Source: DASUPK01 sp963774305
GTDB lineage: Bacteria > Actinomycetota > Thermoleophilia > Solirubrobacterales > 70-9
Direction of reading: 5' to 3'
Length of the DNA: 64,000 bases
Assembly (NCBI GenBank): GCA_963774305.1
Contig: CAVZEM010000007.1
Coordinates: 248,001-312,000 of the forward strand
A program made the position numbers and the translations under genes. The notes under the pieces were generated by a model, which was given only the letters and a program-made list of their open reading frames with translations, was not told where the DNA came from and searched no databases. Positions 15,661 through 24,073 of the stretch are shown one piece after another (within the stretch, counting starts at the first letter, position 1; the number at the start of each line of letters is the position of its first letter).

Positions 15661-16239
15661 TCAGAGACCGGCGTAATGGCGAATCGCGAAGCCGGTGCCC
15701 GTCCGCACCGTGTACCGCCAGCGTGGCCCGCGGCCCTGGTCGATCGTCTCGCCCAGCGGCGAGGTGTCGTAGCGCAGCCCGGCCACGACCATGTAGGTGT
15801 GGGTCTTATTGGCGTAGACAGTGATCCACGTGCCCGGGCCCGGAGCGCCCCACCAGGCCAGCTGCCCCGAGACGAGCGGCGAGCTCAGCAGCCCGGCGGC
15901 GTGCAGGACGTAGCTGACCGCCCCCGAGCAGTCGTAGCCCTTCGCCTTGAAGGCCCGATGGCCGCCGCCCCAGATGTAGGTCCTGCGATGGATGCGGTTG
16001 GCCGCCTGGATCGCGCGCACCACCCCGTACGGCGCGCCCGCGGGAATGCTCGCCTTCCCGCCGGGCAGGATCGTCGCCGTCGTGGCGGGACCGGAGGAGC
16101 CCGCGGGGGCGCCCGGCTCCCCGGTCGTGGTTGTGCCGTCTGTCTGGCCGGCGGCCGGGGCCGACGCGATCAGCGCGGCCGCGAGCACCAGGCCTGCCAG
16201 CCCAAGTCTGCGCGGAGCGTCGTTTGTCCGAGGCAGCAC
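15661..16239 (-). CDS. Secreted NlpC/P60-like protein 3 (no riboswitch)
   Basis: 192 residues from GTG 16239, with GGAGGAGAG upstream. Signal peptide MLPRTNDAPRRLGLAGLVLA through SAPAAGQ, a Thr/Gly/Pro linker, then YIWGGGHRAF, GYDCSGAVSYVLHAAGLL and ITVYANKTHTYMVVAGLRYDTS. Same domain as paralogues 1 and 2, but the roughly 50-nt leader is too short for a riboswitch. It shares the -35 palindrome with gene 2, so the three copies combine two control inputs in different ways. Confidence 0.82.
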   Translation of the reverse strand: MLPRTNDAPRRLGLAGLVLAAALIASAPAAGQTDGTTTTGEPGAPAGSSGPATTATILPGGKASIPAGAPYGVVRAIQAANRIHRRTYIWGGGHRAFKAKGYDCSGAVSYVLHAAGLLSSPLVSGQLAWWGAPGPGTWITVYANKTHTYMVVAGLRYDTSPLGETIDQGRGPRWRYTVRTGTGFAIRHYAGL

Positions 16240-16293
16240 GGATCTCTCCTCCGACTCCGTCCCTCCTGGCCGGAGCCTTTTCTCCTGCAAACG

Positions 16294-16335
16294 ACCGTAG
16301 CAGAGCTCGCCGGTTCTGTGAGCGAGCGCTCACAG
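16294..16335 (-). promoter_or_regulatory. Promoter with palindromic operator at -35 (NlpC/P60-like gene 3)
   Basis: TACGGT (minus strand 16299-16294) is the -10 box. The perfect palindrome CTGTGAGCG-AG-CGCTCACAG (16316-16335) covers the -35 position. The GTGAGC-N4-GCTCAC core and the flanking CAGAACC-GCG match the site at 15617-15632. It also lies 66 bases before the divergent SDR gene. Confidence 0.55.
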
Positions 16336-16389
16336 ACGTGGAGGATCGGCTGCAGGCGCCGCGCCAGGCGAGGCGCATCGCCGCTCAGG

Positions 16390-16395
16390 TAGGTT
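16390..16395 (+). promoter_or_regulatory. -10 box TAGGTT, leaderless SDR gene
   Basis: TAGGTT followed by 6 nt and GTG 16402; no Shine-Dalgarno sequence. Confidence 0.55.
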
Positions 16396-16401
16396 CAAGG
16401 C

Positions 16402-17208
16402 GTGAATCTCGAGGGGAAGCGGATGCTGCTCAGCGGCGCCACCGGGGGACTCGGCCGTGCGATCGCCGAGGAGCTCGCCGGGCGCGGCGTAAGCCTCGTC
16501 CTGAGCTCTCGCAAGGGGGCCGAGCTCGATCAGCTTGTCCAGAGGCTGCCCGGCGGAGTGGAGCGCCACGGTGTTCTGGTCTCCGACCTCGCCGAGGAGG
16601 GCGCGGCCCAGCAACTCGTCCGGGATGCCGGCGACCTCGACGGCCTGATCGCCAACGCCGCGCTCCCCGGTGTCGGCTCGATCGAGAAGGTCGAATCCGA
16701 GGAGCTCACCCGGGCGCTCCGCGTCAATCTCGAAGCGCCGATGCTGATGGCACGAGAGCTCGTCCCGGCGCTGATCGAGAAGGGCGCGGGACACATCGTC
16801 TTCATCTCCTCCATCAATGGGAAGGTCGGAACGCCGCGAACCGCGATCTACTGCGCGACCAAGTTCGGGATGCGCGGCTTCGCGCTGGCGCTGCGCGAGG
16901 ACCTGCACCCGAAGGGGATCGGTGTCTCGAACGTGCTGCCCGGGTTCATCCGGGAGGCCGGCATGTTCCACGACTCGGGGGTCAAGTCCCCACCCGGCCT
17001 GGGCACCACCCCGCCCCGAAAGGTCGCCAGGGCGGTGGTCAGAGCCATCACCCGGGACCGCTCGGAGGTCGAGCCCGCGACGCTGCGCCTCCGGCTGGCG
17101 AGCGGGATCGCGTACCGGCATCCGGAGTTCGCGGCCCGGATCCAGCGACGCGGGGGCGCCGAGCGAATCGCCGATGAGCTGGTCGCGGGCCACGCCGGCA
17201 AGCGCTAG
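16402..17208 (+). CDS. Short-chain dehydrogenase/reductase
   Basis: 268-residue classical SDR, cytosolic. Cofactor motif SGATGGLGRAI (residues 11-21), structural NAA in IANAALPG, and the catalytic Ser and Tyr-x-x-x-Lys as FISSINGKV and YCATKFG. The order matches NAD(P)-dependent SDRs acting on lipid or keto substrates; the exact substrate cannot be read from sequence. Leaderless start at GTG 16402. A terminator with a T6 run follows at 17257-17287. It diverges from the NlpC/P60-like cluster. Confidence 0.85.
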   Translation: MNLEGKRMLLSGATGGLGRAIAEELAGRGVSLVLSSRKGAELDQLVQRLPGGVERHGVLVSDLAEEGAAQQLVRDAGDLDGLIANAALPGVGSIEKVESEELTRALRVNLEAPMLMARELVPALIEKGAGHIVFISSINGKVGTPRTAIYCATKFGMRGFALALREDLHPKGIGVSNVLPGFIREAGMFHDSGVKSPPGLGTTPPRKVARAVVRAITRDRSEVEPATLRLRLASGIAYRHPEFAARIQRRGGAERIADELVAGHAGKR

Positions 17209-17256
17209 CCGCGATCTGAGGGTTATTCTCTCCAGCGCGCGTCAAGGAGGACGCGC

Positions 17257-17287
17257 GGCGTGCCGAGGGACACGCCCATCGTTTTTT
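17257..17287 (+). terminator. Intrinsic terminator after the SDR gene
   Basis: GGCGTG (17257-17262) pairs with CACGCC (17271-17276) and is followed within 6 bases by TTTTTT (17282-17287). A second hairpin, GCGCGTC/GACGCGC (17237-17256), lies immediately before it. Confidence 0.7.
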
Positions 17288-17300
17288 GACAGGAGAGGTC

Positions 17301-19541
17301 ATGCGGAAGCTCGTGCTGGTGTCGGTCATCCTCGGCTCGCTTGTCGCTGCATCCAGCGCCCAGGCGACGATCACCAGTGCGCTAGGCGTGAACTGCACGG
17401 TCAACGGGACCGATCAGGTCCGCGAGTGCGGTGGAACTCTGTCCACCACTCCAAGCTGGGATGGCACTCCGATCGACGTCAACGTCGCGTTCCCCCCGGA
17501 TCCCGGGAGCGGCGACGGCAACTATCCGCTGATCATCTGGGGGCACGGCTACGGCGGGTCGAAGATCTCCTTCAGCAACATGCGGCGCTTCACCAGCCGC
17601 GGCTTCGCGGTCTTCAGCATGAGCGACCGCGGCTTCCACGACTCGTGTGGCACGCCCACCTCCATCATTGTCGGGGGGTCCGCGTGTGACAACGGCTTCA
17701 TCCACCTGATGGATGACCGCTTCGAGGTTCGCGACGCCCAGTTCCTCGCCGGCGAGCTCGCCGACGAAGGGCTGGTCGACGGCCAACACGTTGGGGCGGT
17801 CGGCGGCTCCTACGGTGGCGGCCTTTCCCTGCAGCTGGCCGCGCTCAAGGACCGGGTCATGCTGCCCGACGGGCAGCTCATCCCGTGGGTGAGCCCGGCG
17901 AACAGCATCCCGATGCGTATCGCAGGCGCGGCCCCTGACATCCCGTGGAGCGACCTCGCCTATTCGCTCGCGCCCAACGGCGGCACCCTGGACTACGTCG
18001 CGGACAACTCATACACCGGGCGCATCGGAATCCAGAAGCAGTCGCTGGTGAACGGGTTGTTCATCAGCGGGAGCGTCACGGGAAGGTACTGCGGCCAGGC
18101 TCCGTACCCGGCCTGCACCGATCCGCAGGCCGACCTGATGGCATGGAAGGCGAGGCTCGACGCCGGTGAGCCGTACGACGGAGACCCGACCACGACCTCG
18201 GTCTTCGACGAGATCAAGGCCCATCACTCGGGGTACTACGTAGATCACTCCGAGCCTCCCGCGCCGCTGATGATCTCGAACGGTTTCACTGACGACCTGT
18301 TCCCGGCCGATGAGGCGATCAAGTTCTACAACCGGACCAGGTCGCAGTATCCGAACACCCCGCTGTCCCTCTTCTTCGGGGATTTCGGGCACCCGCGCTC
18401 CGCTAACAAGTCGGCCGACTCGTCCGCCCGTGATGCCGCGCAGAACGCGTGGCTCGACTACTACGTCAAGGGGACAGGGTCGGTGCCCTTCCAGGGCGTG
18501 ACCACCTACGCGATGACCTGCCCCTCCTCCGCTCCCTCGGCCGGCCCATTCAACGCCGGCAGCTGGGGAGGGTTGCGGAAGGGTGAGGTTCGGTTCAAGC
18601 AGGCGGCCGCCCAGACGATCTCCCCGAGCGGCGGATCGCCGACGGTGGATGCGACCTGGGACCCGGCGACGGCGGGCGGCAATCCATGCACCTCGACCTC
18701 GTCGAACGACCTGTCCGGAATCGCGACGTACCGGCTGCCGGCTGTCACCGGGGCGGGCTACACGCTGATGGGCTCCCCCACGGTGATCGCGAGGATCAGC
18801 TCGCCCACGGCGAACTCGGAGCTCGCCGCGAGGCTGCTCGACGTCTCTCCGTCAGGCACCGAGACCTTGGTCGATCGCCAGCTCTTGCGCCCGATGGTCG
18901 GCACGGCCATGCAGGTCTTCCAGCTGCACCCCTCGGGCCATCTGTTCGCCGCCGGTCACGTGCCGAAGCTCGAGTTGCTGCCGCGTGACTCGGGCGGGGC
19001 ATCCCTGAACAGCTACGGCCACTCTGCGAACGGACAGGGACAGATCACGGTCGCCGGCCTGGACCTGCGGCTGCCCGTGCTGGAGGGCCCAGGCGGGCAG
19101 GTCAGCTCGCCGGCGCCCCTGCTTCTTCCCTGTGGCTCCGGTATCGCTCCGGAGTTCTCCTCCGACTCGTACCTGCGAGCGGCCCGCGGCGACGGGAAGG
19201 TGAAGTTCAAGGGGAAGACCGCCAGGGTGCCGGTGGATTCGGCGCCCGGGAGCACTCCGTGCCGGGTCCAGGTCGACCTGATCGGCTCGGGCAAGGGCAC
19301 CAAAGCCCGTTCCGCGAAGAAGCGGAAGAAGAGGGCGAACGTGCTCGGCCGTGCCACGGTGACGATCGCCGGAGGCGACAGCAAGGTCGTCAAGCTCAAG
19401 CTCGGCAAGCACGGGCGCTCCGCCGTGTCCCGCGGTCGCAAGGTCCGGGTCAAGGTGACCACCCTGGACGCAGCCGGCAACACGGTGCAGATCACCAAGC
19501 TCAACAAGGGCAAGAAGCACAAGAAGCACAAGAGGAAGTAG
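17301..19541 (+). CDS. Secreted S15/CocE-type alpha/beta hydrolase
   Basis: 746 residues from ATG 17301, chosen for AGGAGAGG at 17291-17298. Signal peptide MRKLVLVSVILGSLVAASSA-QA. The alpha/beta hydrolase core shows GHGYGGSK, the nucleophile elbow GGSYGGGLSLQL, the acid region NGFTDDLFPADEA, and the His in GDFGHPRS. After about residue 420 comes a beta-rich domain like the X-Pro peptidase C-terminal domain (IARISSPT, LLDVSPSGTETLVDRQLLRP). The last 100 residues are strongly basic, ending with repeated KHKK, which may hold the enzyme to the acidic cell wall. Likely an extracellular peptidase or esterase; substrate unknown. Confidence 0.82.
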   Translation: MRKLVLVSVILGSLVAASSAQATITSALGVNCTVNGTDQVRECGGTLSTTPSWDGTPIDVNVAFPPDPGSGDGNYPLIIWGHGYGGSKISFSNMRRFTSRGFAVFSMSDRGFHDSCGTPTSIIVGGSACDNGFIHLMDDRFEVRDAQFLAGELADEGLVDGQHVGAVGGSYGGGLSLQLAALKDRVMLPDGQLIPWVSPANSIPMRIAGAAPDIPWSDLAYSLAPNGGTLDYVADNSYTGRIGIQKQSLVNGLFISGSVTGRYCGQAPYPACTDPQADLMAWKARLDAGEPYDGDPTTTSVFDEIKAHHSGYYVDHSEPPAPLMISNGFTDDLFPADEAIKFYNRTRSQYPNTPLSLFFGDFGHPRSANKSADSSARDAAQNAWLDYYVKGTGSVPFQGVTTYAMTCPSSAPSAGPFNAGSWGGLRKGEVRFKQAAAQTISPSGGSPTVDATWDPATAGGNPCTSTSSNDLSGIATYRLPAVTGAGYTLMGSPTVIARISSPTANSELAARLLDVSPSGTETLVDRQLLRPMVGTAMQVFQLHPSGHLFAAGHVPKLELLPRDSGGASLNSYGHSANGQGQITVAGLDLRLPVLEGPGGQVSSPAPLLLPCGSGIAPEFSSDSYLRAARGDGKVKFKGKTARVPVDSAPGSTPCRVQVDLIGSGKGTKARSAKKRKKRANVLGRATVTIAGGDSKVVKLKLGKHGRSAVSRGRKVRVKVTTLDAAGNTVQITKLNKGKKHKKHKRK

Positions 19542-19569
19542 CGCGAGTTAGCCACCCTTCGCCACTGGT

Positions 19570-19575
19570 CATACT
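19570..19575 (+). promoter_or_regulatory. -10 box CATACT, leaderless aconitase gene
   Basis: CATACT followed by 6 nt and GTG 19582. It differs from TANNNT only in its first base. Confidence 0.4.
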
Positions 19576-19581
19576 GCCCAT

Positions 19582-22401
19582 GTGACCGCTGATTCCTTCG
19601 GAGCGCGCGCCGAGCTCGAGGTCTCGGGCCGAAAGCTGGAGATCCACCGGCTCGACGCCCTGCAGCAGAAGTTCGACACGGCCAGGTTGCCGTACTCCCT
19701 GAAGGTCCTGCTCGAGAACGCGCTTCGCCTCGAGGACGGGACCTCCGTGACCGCCGATGACGTGGAGGCGATCGCGACCTGGGACGCCAAGGCCGATCCA
19801 TCGGTCGAGATCCCGTTCCAGCCCGCCCGCGTGCTGATGCAGGACTTCACGGGCGTTCCCGCCGTGGTCGATCTCGCGGCGATGCGAGACGCGATGGAGG
19901 ACCTGGGGGGCAGCCCGAGCGCGATCAATCCCCAGGTCGACGTCGACCTGGTCATCGACCACTCGGTCCAGGTCGACGCCTTCGGCAACCAGAAGGCCTT
20001 CGCGATCAATGAGGAGCGCGACTACGAGCGAAACGGCGAGCGCTACGCGTTCCTGCGCTGGGGCCAGACGGCCTTCGACAAATTCCGGGTCGTGCCGCCG
20101 GCGACCGGGATCTGCCACCAGGTCAACCTCGAGTACCTCGGTCAGTGCGTCTATACGCGCGAGCGGGACGGGACGACCCAGGCATATCCGGACACCCTGG
20201 TCGGCACCGACTCCCACACGACGATGATCAACGGCCTCGGCGTGCTCGGCTGGGGAGTGGGCGGGATCGAGGCGGAGGCGGCAATGCTCGGGCAGCCGAT
20301 CTCCATGCTGCTCCCGCAGGTGATCGGCTTCAAGCTGACCGGCGAGCTGCGAGAGGGCGCCACCGCCACGGACCTGGTCCTGACCGTCACCGAGATGCTC
20401 CGCGAGAAGGGCGTCGTCTCCAAGTTCGTCGAGTTCTTCGGCCCGGGCATCGCCGGACTCGGTCTGGCCGACCGGGCGACGATCGGCAACATGTCGCCGG
20501 AGTTCGGCTCGACCTGCGCGATCTTCCCGATCGACGCCGAGACCCTCCGCTATCTCGAGTTCACCGGCCGCCCAACCGAGCAGATCGAGCTGGTCGACGC
20601 CTATACGCGCGAGCAGGGCCTCTTCCACGAGCCCGACGCCGAGGAGCCGACCTTCAGCGACACCCTCGAATTGGACCTTGGCGACGTCGAGCCGAGCATC
20701 GCGGGCCCGAAGCGCCCGCAGGACCGGATCGCGCTCACCAACGCCAAGCCCGCGTTCCTCGAGGCCATGCAGGAGTGGGACCCCGAGGCGGGCGCGGAGC
20801 TCGGCAACATGCTCGACGTCGCGATCGATGAGTCCTTCCCGGCCTCTGACCCACCGGCCGAGGAGCACGACGGCGAGGCGGGCAAGCCGAGGCACGCCGG
20901 CCTGACAGCGGTCGCGGAGGAGCACAGGACCAGCGATTCGGTGCCGGTCCAGCTGGAGGACGGCCAGACCGTCCAGCTCGACCACGGCATGGTCGTGATC
21001 GCTGCGATCACGAGCTGTACCAACACCTCGAACCCGTCGGTCATGCTCGGCGCCGGGCTGCTCGCGAAGAAGGCTGTGGAGCGGGGACTCGCGCGCAAGC
21101 CCTGGGTGAAGACCTCGCTCGCGCCGGGTTCGACGGTCGTCACCGAGTACCTGGAGAAGTCGGGCTTGGACAAGTACCTCAACCAACTTCAGTTCAACCT
21201 CGTCGGGTACGGCTGTACCACCTGCATCGGCAACTCGGGGCCGCTGCCGGAGGCGATCTCCAAGGCGGTCAACGACAACGACCTCGTGGTCTGCGCGGTC
21301 CTCTCGGGCAACCGGAACTTCGAGGGGCGGATCAACCCCGACACGCGGGCCAACTACCTGGCCTCGCCGCCGTTGGTGGTCGCCTACGCGCTGGCCGGCC
21401 GGATGGACATCGACCTGACGAGCGAGCCGCTCGGCAGAGACTCCGACGGCGAGCCGGTCCACCTATCCGACGTCTGGCCCAGCTCCGAGGAGATCAAGGA
21501 GGTCGTGGCTGAGGCGGTCCGCGCGGACATGTTTACCAAGAGCTACGCGGATGTCTTCACGGGCGACAAGCGCTGGAAGGGGATCGAGATCCCCGAGGGC
21601 GACCGCTACACCTGGCCCGACTCCACCTACGTGCGGAAGCCCTCGTTCTTCGAGGGGATGCCGGCCGAGCCCAATGCGGTGGAGCCGATCCAGGGGGCCC
21701 GGGTCCTCGCCGTGCTCGGCGACTCCGTGACAACCGACCACATCTCGCCGGCCGGCGCGATCAAGAAGGACAGCCCAGCCGGCAGGTGGCTCCAGGAGCA
21801 GGGCGTCGAAGTCCGCGACTTCAACTCCTACGGCTCGAGGCGCGGGAACCACGAGGTGATGATCCGCGGCACCTTCGCGAACGTCCGGCTTCGCAACCGT
21901 CTGGTCGAGAAGGAGGGCGGCTTCACCAAGCACTTCTCCTCATCAGGAGGGCAGGGTGAGGAAACGACGATCTACGAGGCTGCGATGAAGTACGCCGACG
22001 AGGGCGTGCCGCTGGTTGTGCTCGCGGGCAAGGAGTACGGATCGGGGTCATCGCGCGACTGGGCGGCGAAGGGCACCAACCTGCTCGGCGTGCGCGCGGT
22101 GATCGCCGAGAGCTTCGAGCGCATCCACCGCTCCAACCTGATCGGGATGGGCGTGCTGCCCCTGCAGTTCCCCGAAGACGAATCGATCGACTCGCTGGGC
22201 CTGACCGGCGAGGAGACCTTCGACGTCGGGGACCTCCAGAACGGCGAGGCGAAGACTGTCGAGGTCACCGCCCACCGTGACGGAGGGGACGACGTCACCT
22301 TCGAGGCAAAGGTACGGATCGATACGCCGAACGAGGTCAGCTACTTCCAGAACGGCGGGATCCTCCACCGCGTCCTGCGCGACCTGCGCTCACGCGACTA
22401 G
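19582..22401 (+). CDS. acnA: Aconitate hydratase A
   Basis: Citrate to isocitrate isomerase of the TCA cycle; 939 residues, the usual length for the AcnA/IRP1 type. [4Fe-4S] ligand cysteines are visible in TSCTNTSNPSVM and GCTTCIGNSGP. The substrate-binding TDSHTTMINGLGVLGWGVGG and the C-terminal swivel-domain KEYGSGSSRDWAAKG and IAESFERIHRSNLIGMGVLP are complete. No frameshift. A leaderless GTG start fits the CATACT box. The gene stands alone; the other TCA enzymes are at 24.5 kb and 40.6 kb. Confidence 0.97.
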   Translation: MTADSFGARAELEVSGRKLEIHRLDALQQKFDTARLPYSLKVLLENALRLEDGTSVTADDVEAIATWDAKADPSVEIPFQPARVLMQDFTGVPAVVDLAAMRDAMEDLGGSPSAINPQVDVDLVIDHSVQVDAFGNQKAFAINEERDYERNGERYAFLRWGQTAFDKFRVVPPATGICHQVNLEYLGQCVYTRERDGTTQAYPDTLVGTDSHTTMINGLGVLGWGVGGIEAEAAMLGQPISMLLPQVIGFKLTGELREGATATDLVLTVTEMLREKGVVSKFVEFFGPGIAGLGLADRATIGNMSPEFGSTCAIFPIDAETLRYLEFTGRPTEQIELVDAYTREQGLFHEPDAEEPTFSDTLELDLGDVEPSIAGPKRPQDRIALTNAKPAFLEAMQEWDPEAGAELGNMLDVAIDESFPASDPPAEEHDGEAGKPRHAGLTAVAEEHRTSDSVPVQLEDGQTVQLDHGMVVIAAITSCTNTSNPSVMLGAGLLAKKAVERGLARKPWVKTSLAPGSTVVTEYLEKSGLDKYLNQLQFNLVGYGCTTCIGNSGPLPEAISKAVNDNDLVVCAVLSGNRNFEGRINPDTRANYLASPPLVVAYALAGRMDIDLTSEPLGRDSDGEPVHLSDVWPSSEEIKEVVAEAVRADMFTKSYADVFTGDKRWKGIEIPEGDRYTWPDSTYVRKPSFFEGMPAEPNAVEPIQGARVLAVLGDSVTTDHISPAGAIKKDSPAGRWLQEQGVEVRDFNSYGSRRGNHEVMIRGTFANVRLRNRLVEKEGGFTKHFSSSGGQGEETTIYEAAMKYADEGVPLVVLAGKEYGSGSSRDWAAKGTNLLGVRAVIAESFERIHRSNLIGMGVLPLQFPEDESIDSLGLTGEETFDVGDLQNGEAKTVEVTAHRDGGDDVTFEAKVRIDTPNEVSYFQNGGILHRVLRDLRSRD

Positions 22402-22417
22402 GCCTGCTGTCAAGGGC

Positions 22418-22676
22418 GTGTCGGAGGAGAACGTGCAGCTCGTGCAGGCTCTGCATCCGCGTTCGGGGACCGACCTGAAGCAGTGGTTCGGGGAGGACGC
22501 TTCGTCTCGGATCGCTTCGGCGGAAGCCTTCTTTCATCCTGAGTGCGAAATCGATAGCGACGGTGCGTCTCTGGGCTTTGTGTCCGGCACCGGGTTGCGC
22601 AGCCTGGTTGGTTGCGCGAATTGCTTTCTACAACGACCGTCACGCTGCCCTCGAAGCCGTTCGGCTGTCGGAATAG
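22418..22676 (+). pseudogene. Degraded SnoaL-like (NTF2-fold) gene
   Basis: GTG 22418 begins MSEENVQLVQALHPRSGTDL, the usual opening of a SnoaL-like protein, and continues to FFHPECEIDSD and FVSGTGLR. The frame then changes and ends RIAFYNDRHAALEAVRLSE at the TAG 22674-22676, which matches the family C-terminus (compare FLDRAEALKAAGLSE at 62180). About 40-50 residues of the middle are missing and the ends are out of frame, so the gene is dead. The intact relatives are at 24074-24460 and 62180-62572. Confidence 0.65.
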
Positions 22677-22693
22677 CCTCGAGGACCGATCGA

Positions 22694-23074
22694 TCAGTTC
22701 GCGTCGTCGAGCGCGGCCCGTAGAGCCGCGACGTCCTCGGCCCCGAAGACAACCCGGTTCTGCGTGGCGATATAGACGAGGTCGAGGTTGACTCCAGCCC
22801 GGGCGACCTTGCGAGCGAGGTCAGCCAACACGCCCGGGCGGTCCTCGACGTCGACCACGACGACCTCCCGCTCCCGGGTTACCCCGACATGGGAAATCGC
22901 CAGCGCGTGCTTCACGGCCTCCGCGTGCGGGACCAGGATGTGCAGCTCGGCGCGCTCACCGGCGCCGACACACGTGGCGGCCGCGATGTTCACCCCCGCG
23001 TCGCTGATCGAGGTCGCCACCTGGGCCAGCGCGCCAGGGGTGTTCTCGATGTCGATGACCAGGTCGACCGCCAT
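22694..23074 (-). CDS. Tandem ACT-domain protein
   Basis: 126 residues from ATG 23074 (MAVDLVIDIENTPGALAQVA). Two ACT repeats are visible: the first with ENTPGALAQVATSISDAGVNI, the second with VEDRPGVLADLARKVARAGV. ACT domains bind amino acids or other small ligands; the protein has no catalytic domain and is probably a small-molecule sensor or regulatory partner. Upstream, 23075-23299 holds no gene, only a GC-rich inverted repeat (CGTTCCCGG 23262-23270 with CCGGGAACG 23284-23292). Confidence 0.82.
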   Translation of the reverse strand: MAVDLVIDIENTPGALAQVATSISDAGVNIAAATCVGAGERAELHILVPHAEAVKHALAISHVGVTREREVVVVDVEDRPGVLADLARKVARAGVNLDLVYIATQNRVVFGAEDVAALRAALDDAN

Positions 23075-23299
23075 GCGCAGGTGCGCACTCAGCCTACTCC
23101 CGAATACGCAGCGAGGGACCCGGTTGGCCGGCCCCCGTTTCCCCCTATTTGGTTTGGTCGCACGTGAAGAAGCGGCGTGGCGGGGCCGCGGGAGGCAGGG
23201 GGTCCACACGGCCCGCGCCACGCCTGCGCGTCGGTAGCCAGGGAGGGATTTCCGACGCGATCGTTCCCGGAGGCGGGACTTGCCCGGGAACGAGTCTTG

Positions 23300-23689
23300 T
23301 CAAGTTAGTACGTCCTCCCGCCTCATCTGATTATTCCCCGTTTGGTCGTGCGGTGTCAACACCCGCGGCTCGATTCCCCAGCCACGGCGCTCGATCAGCT
23401 CGATTCCGATCACCGCGCCGAGAGGCCCGAACGGCGTGAGCGTCGCCGCGAGCAGCGGCCAGGGCGCCTCCCGGCGCATGATCGCCCAGAAGATCAGCGC
23501 GCAGAGGCCGAGATAGCCCACCCCGTGCAGCAGTCCGAAGAGCGCGGTCTCCGACGGGTAGCCGGGCGCGATCCAGAAGAAGAGCAGGGCGGTGAACAGA
23601 CCGAGCTCGAACCAGGAGGCGATCTTCACCCACCTGAACAGCCGGCCGGGCACCGGCCTGGGCAGGGCATGGGGGTGCTCAGGCGTCAC
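23300..23689 (-). CDS. DUF3817 membrane protein
   Basis: About 129 residues from GTG 23689, a leaderless start supported by TACGTT 6 nt upstream (an earlier GTG at 23722 is possible). Three predicted membrane helices: ASWFELGLFTALLFFW, LFGLLHGVGYLGLCALIFWA and LLAATLTPFGPLGAVIGIEL. The FELGLF, LHG..Y and TPFGP.G positions match DUF3817 proteins of actinobacteria. Function unknown. Confidence 0.8.
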   Translation of the reverse strand: MTPEHPHALPRPVPGRLFRWVKIASWFELGLFTALLFFWIAPGYPSETALFGLLHGVGYLGLCALIFWAIMRREAPWPLLAATLTPFGPLGAVIGIELIERRGWGIEPRVLTPHDQTGNNQMRREDVLT

Positions 23690-23695
23690 CGGTTG

Positions 23696-23701
23696 AACGT
23701 A
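23696..23701 (-). promoter_or_regulatory. -10 box TACGTT, leaderless DUF3817 gene
   Basis: TACGTT on the minus strand followed by 6 nt and GTG 23689. It argues for this start over the upstream GTG at 23722. Confidence 0.5.
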
Positions 23702-23791
23702 GCGGGTGCGAGGCCTCGACACCGAGTCGGAGTGTCATGGGCCGATCTTCATACCGCCGGTCCATAGTCTTGTTGACCGTCAATCGCCAAG

Positions 23792-23992
23792 ATGTCCGCC
23801 ATGGAGCGATTCCACGGAGATCAGAGTTCCAACGTGAGCATGAGGAGGCTCGTGCGGTTGCAGCGCTCGTATCGGTGCGCGAGCTGCGACGCAGAACACC
23901 ACTCCTGGGCTCGACTCAGCTCATGCCCCGATTGCGGCCGCTCCCTCTCGGTGGCCGTGATCAGGCGTGCAGCGCTCACGGGGCCGGTCTGA
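23792..23992 (+). CDS. Small possible zinc-ribbon protein
   Basis: 66 residues with two CxxC knuckles, YRCASCDAEHHSW and SSCPDCGRSL, spaced like a zinc ribbon. Codons are less GC3-biased than in the neighbours, so it may be a recent or weakly expressed gene, or spurious. An internal ATG at 23840 would give 50 residues and keep both knuckles. A perfect 15-bp hairpin follows at 24002-24043. No family recognised. Confidence 0.4.
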   Translation: MSAMERFHGDQSSNVSMRRLVRLQRSYRCASCDAEHHSWARLSSCPDCGRSLSVAVIRRAALTGPV

Positions 23993-24001
23993 ACCGCCAG
24001 C

Positions 24002-24043
24002 GTGAACCGTCCGGCCGGGGCGATGGCGGGCCGGACGGTTCAC
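24002..24043 (+). terminator. Perfect 15-bp inverted repeat
   Basis: GTGAACCGTCCGGCC (24002-24016) and GGCCGGACGGTTCAC (24029-24043) are exact complements around a 12-nt loop. No T-run follows. It could terminate the small upstream gene or be a 5' regulatory hairpin for the SnoaL-like gene, and it argues against starting that gene at 24002. Confidence 0.5.
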
Positions 24044-24073
24044 TCAGGCCGGCCCCAGCGGCGCCCCATTGCC

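Noticed and set aside
16316..16335. CRP binding site
   Set aside because: Half-sites TGTGA/TCACA are present but the spacer is 8 bases instead of 6, in both copies; kept as an unnamed palindrome.
19501..21462. 653-codon minus-strand open frame opposite aconitase
   Set aside because: Shadow of the acnA codon bias; no domain and no start signal.
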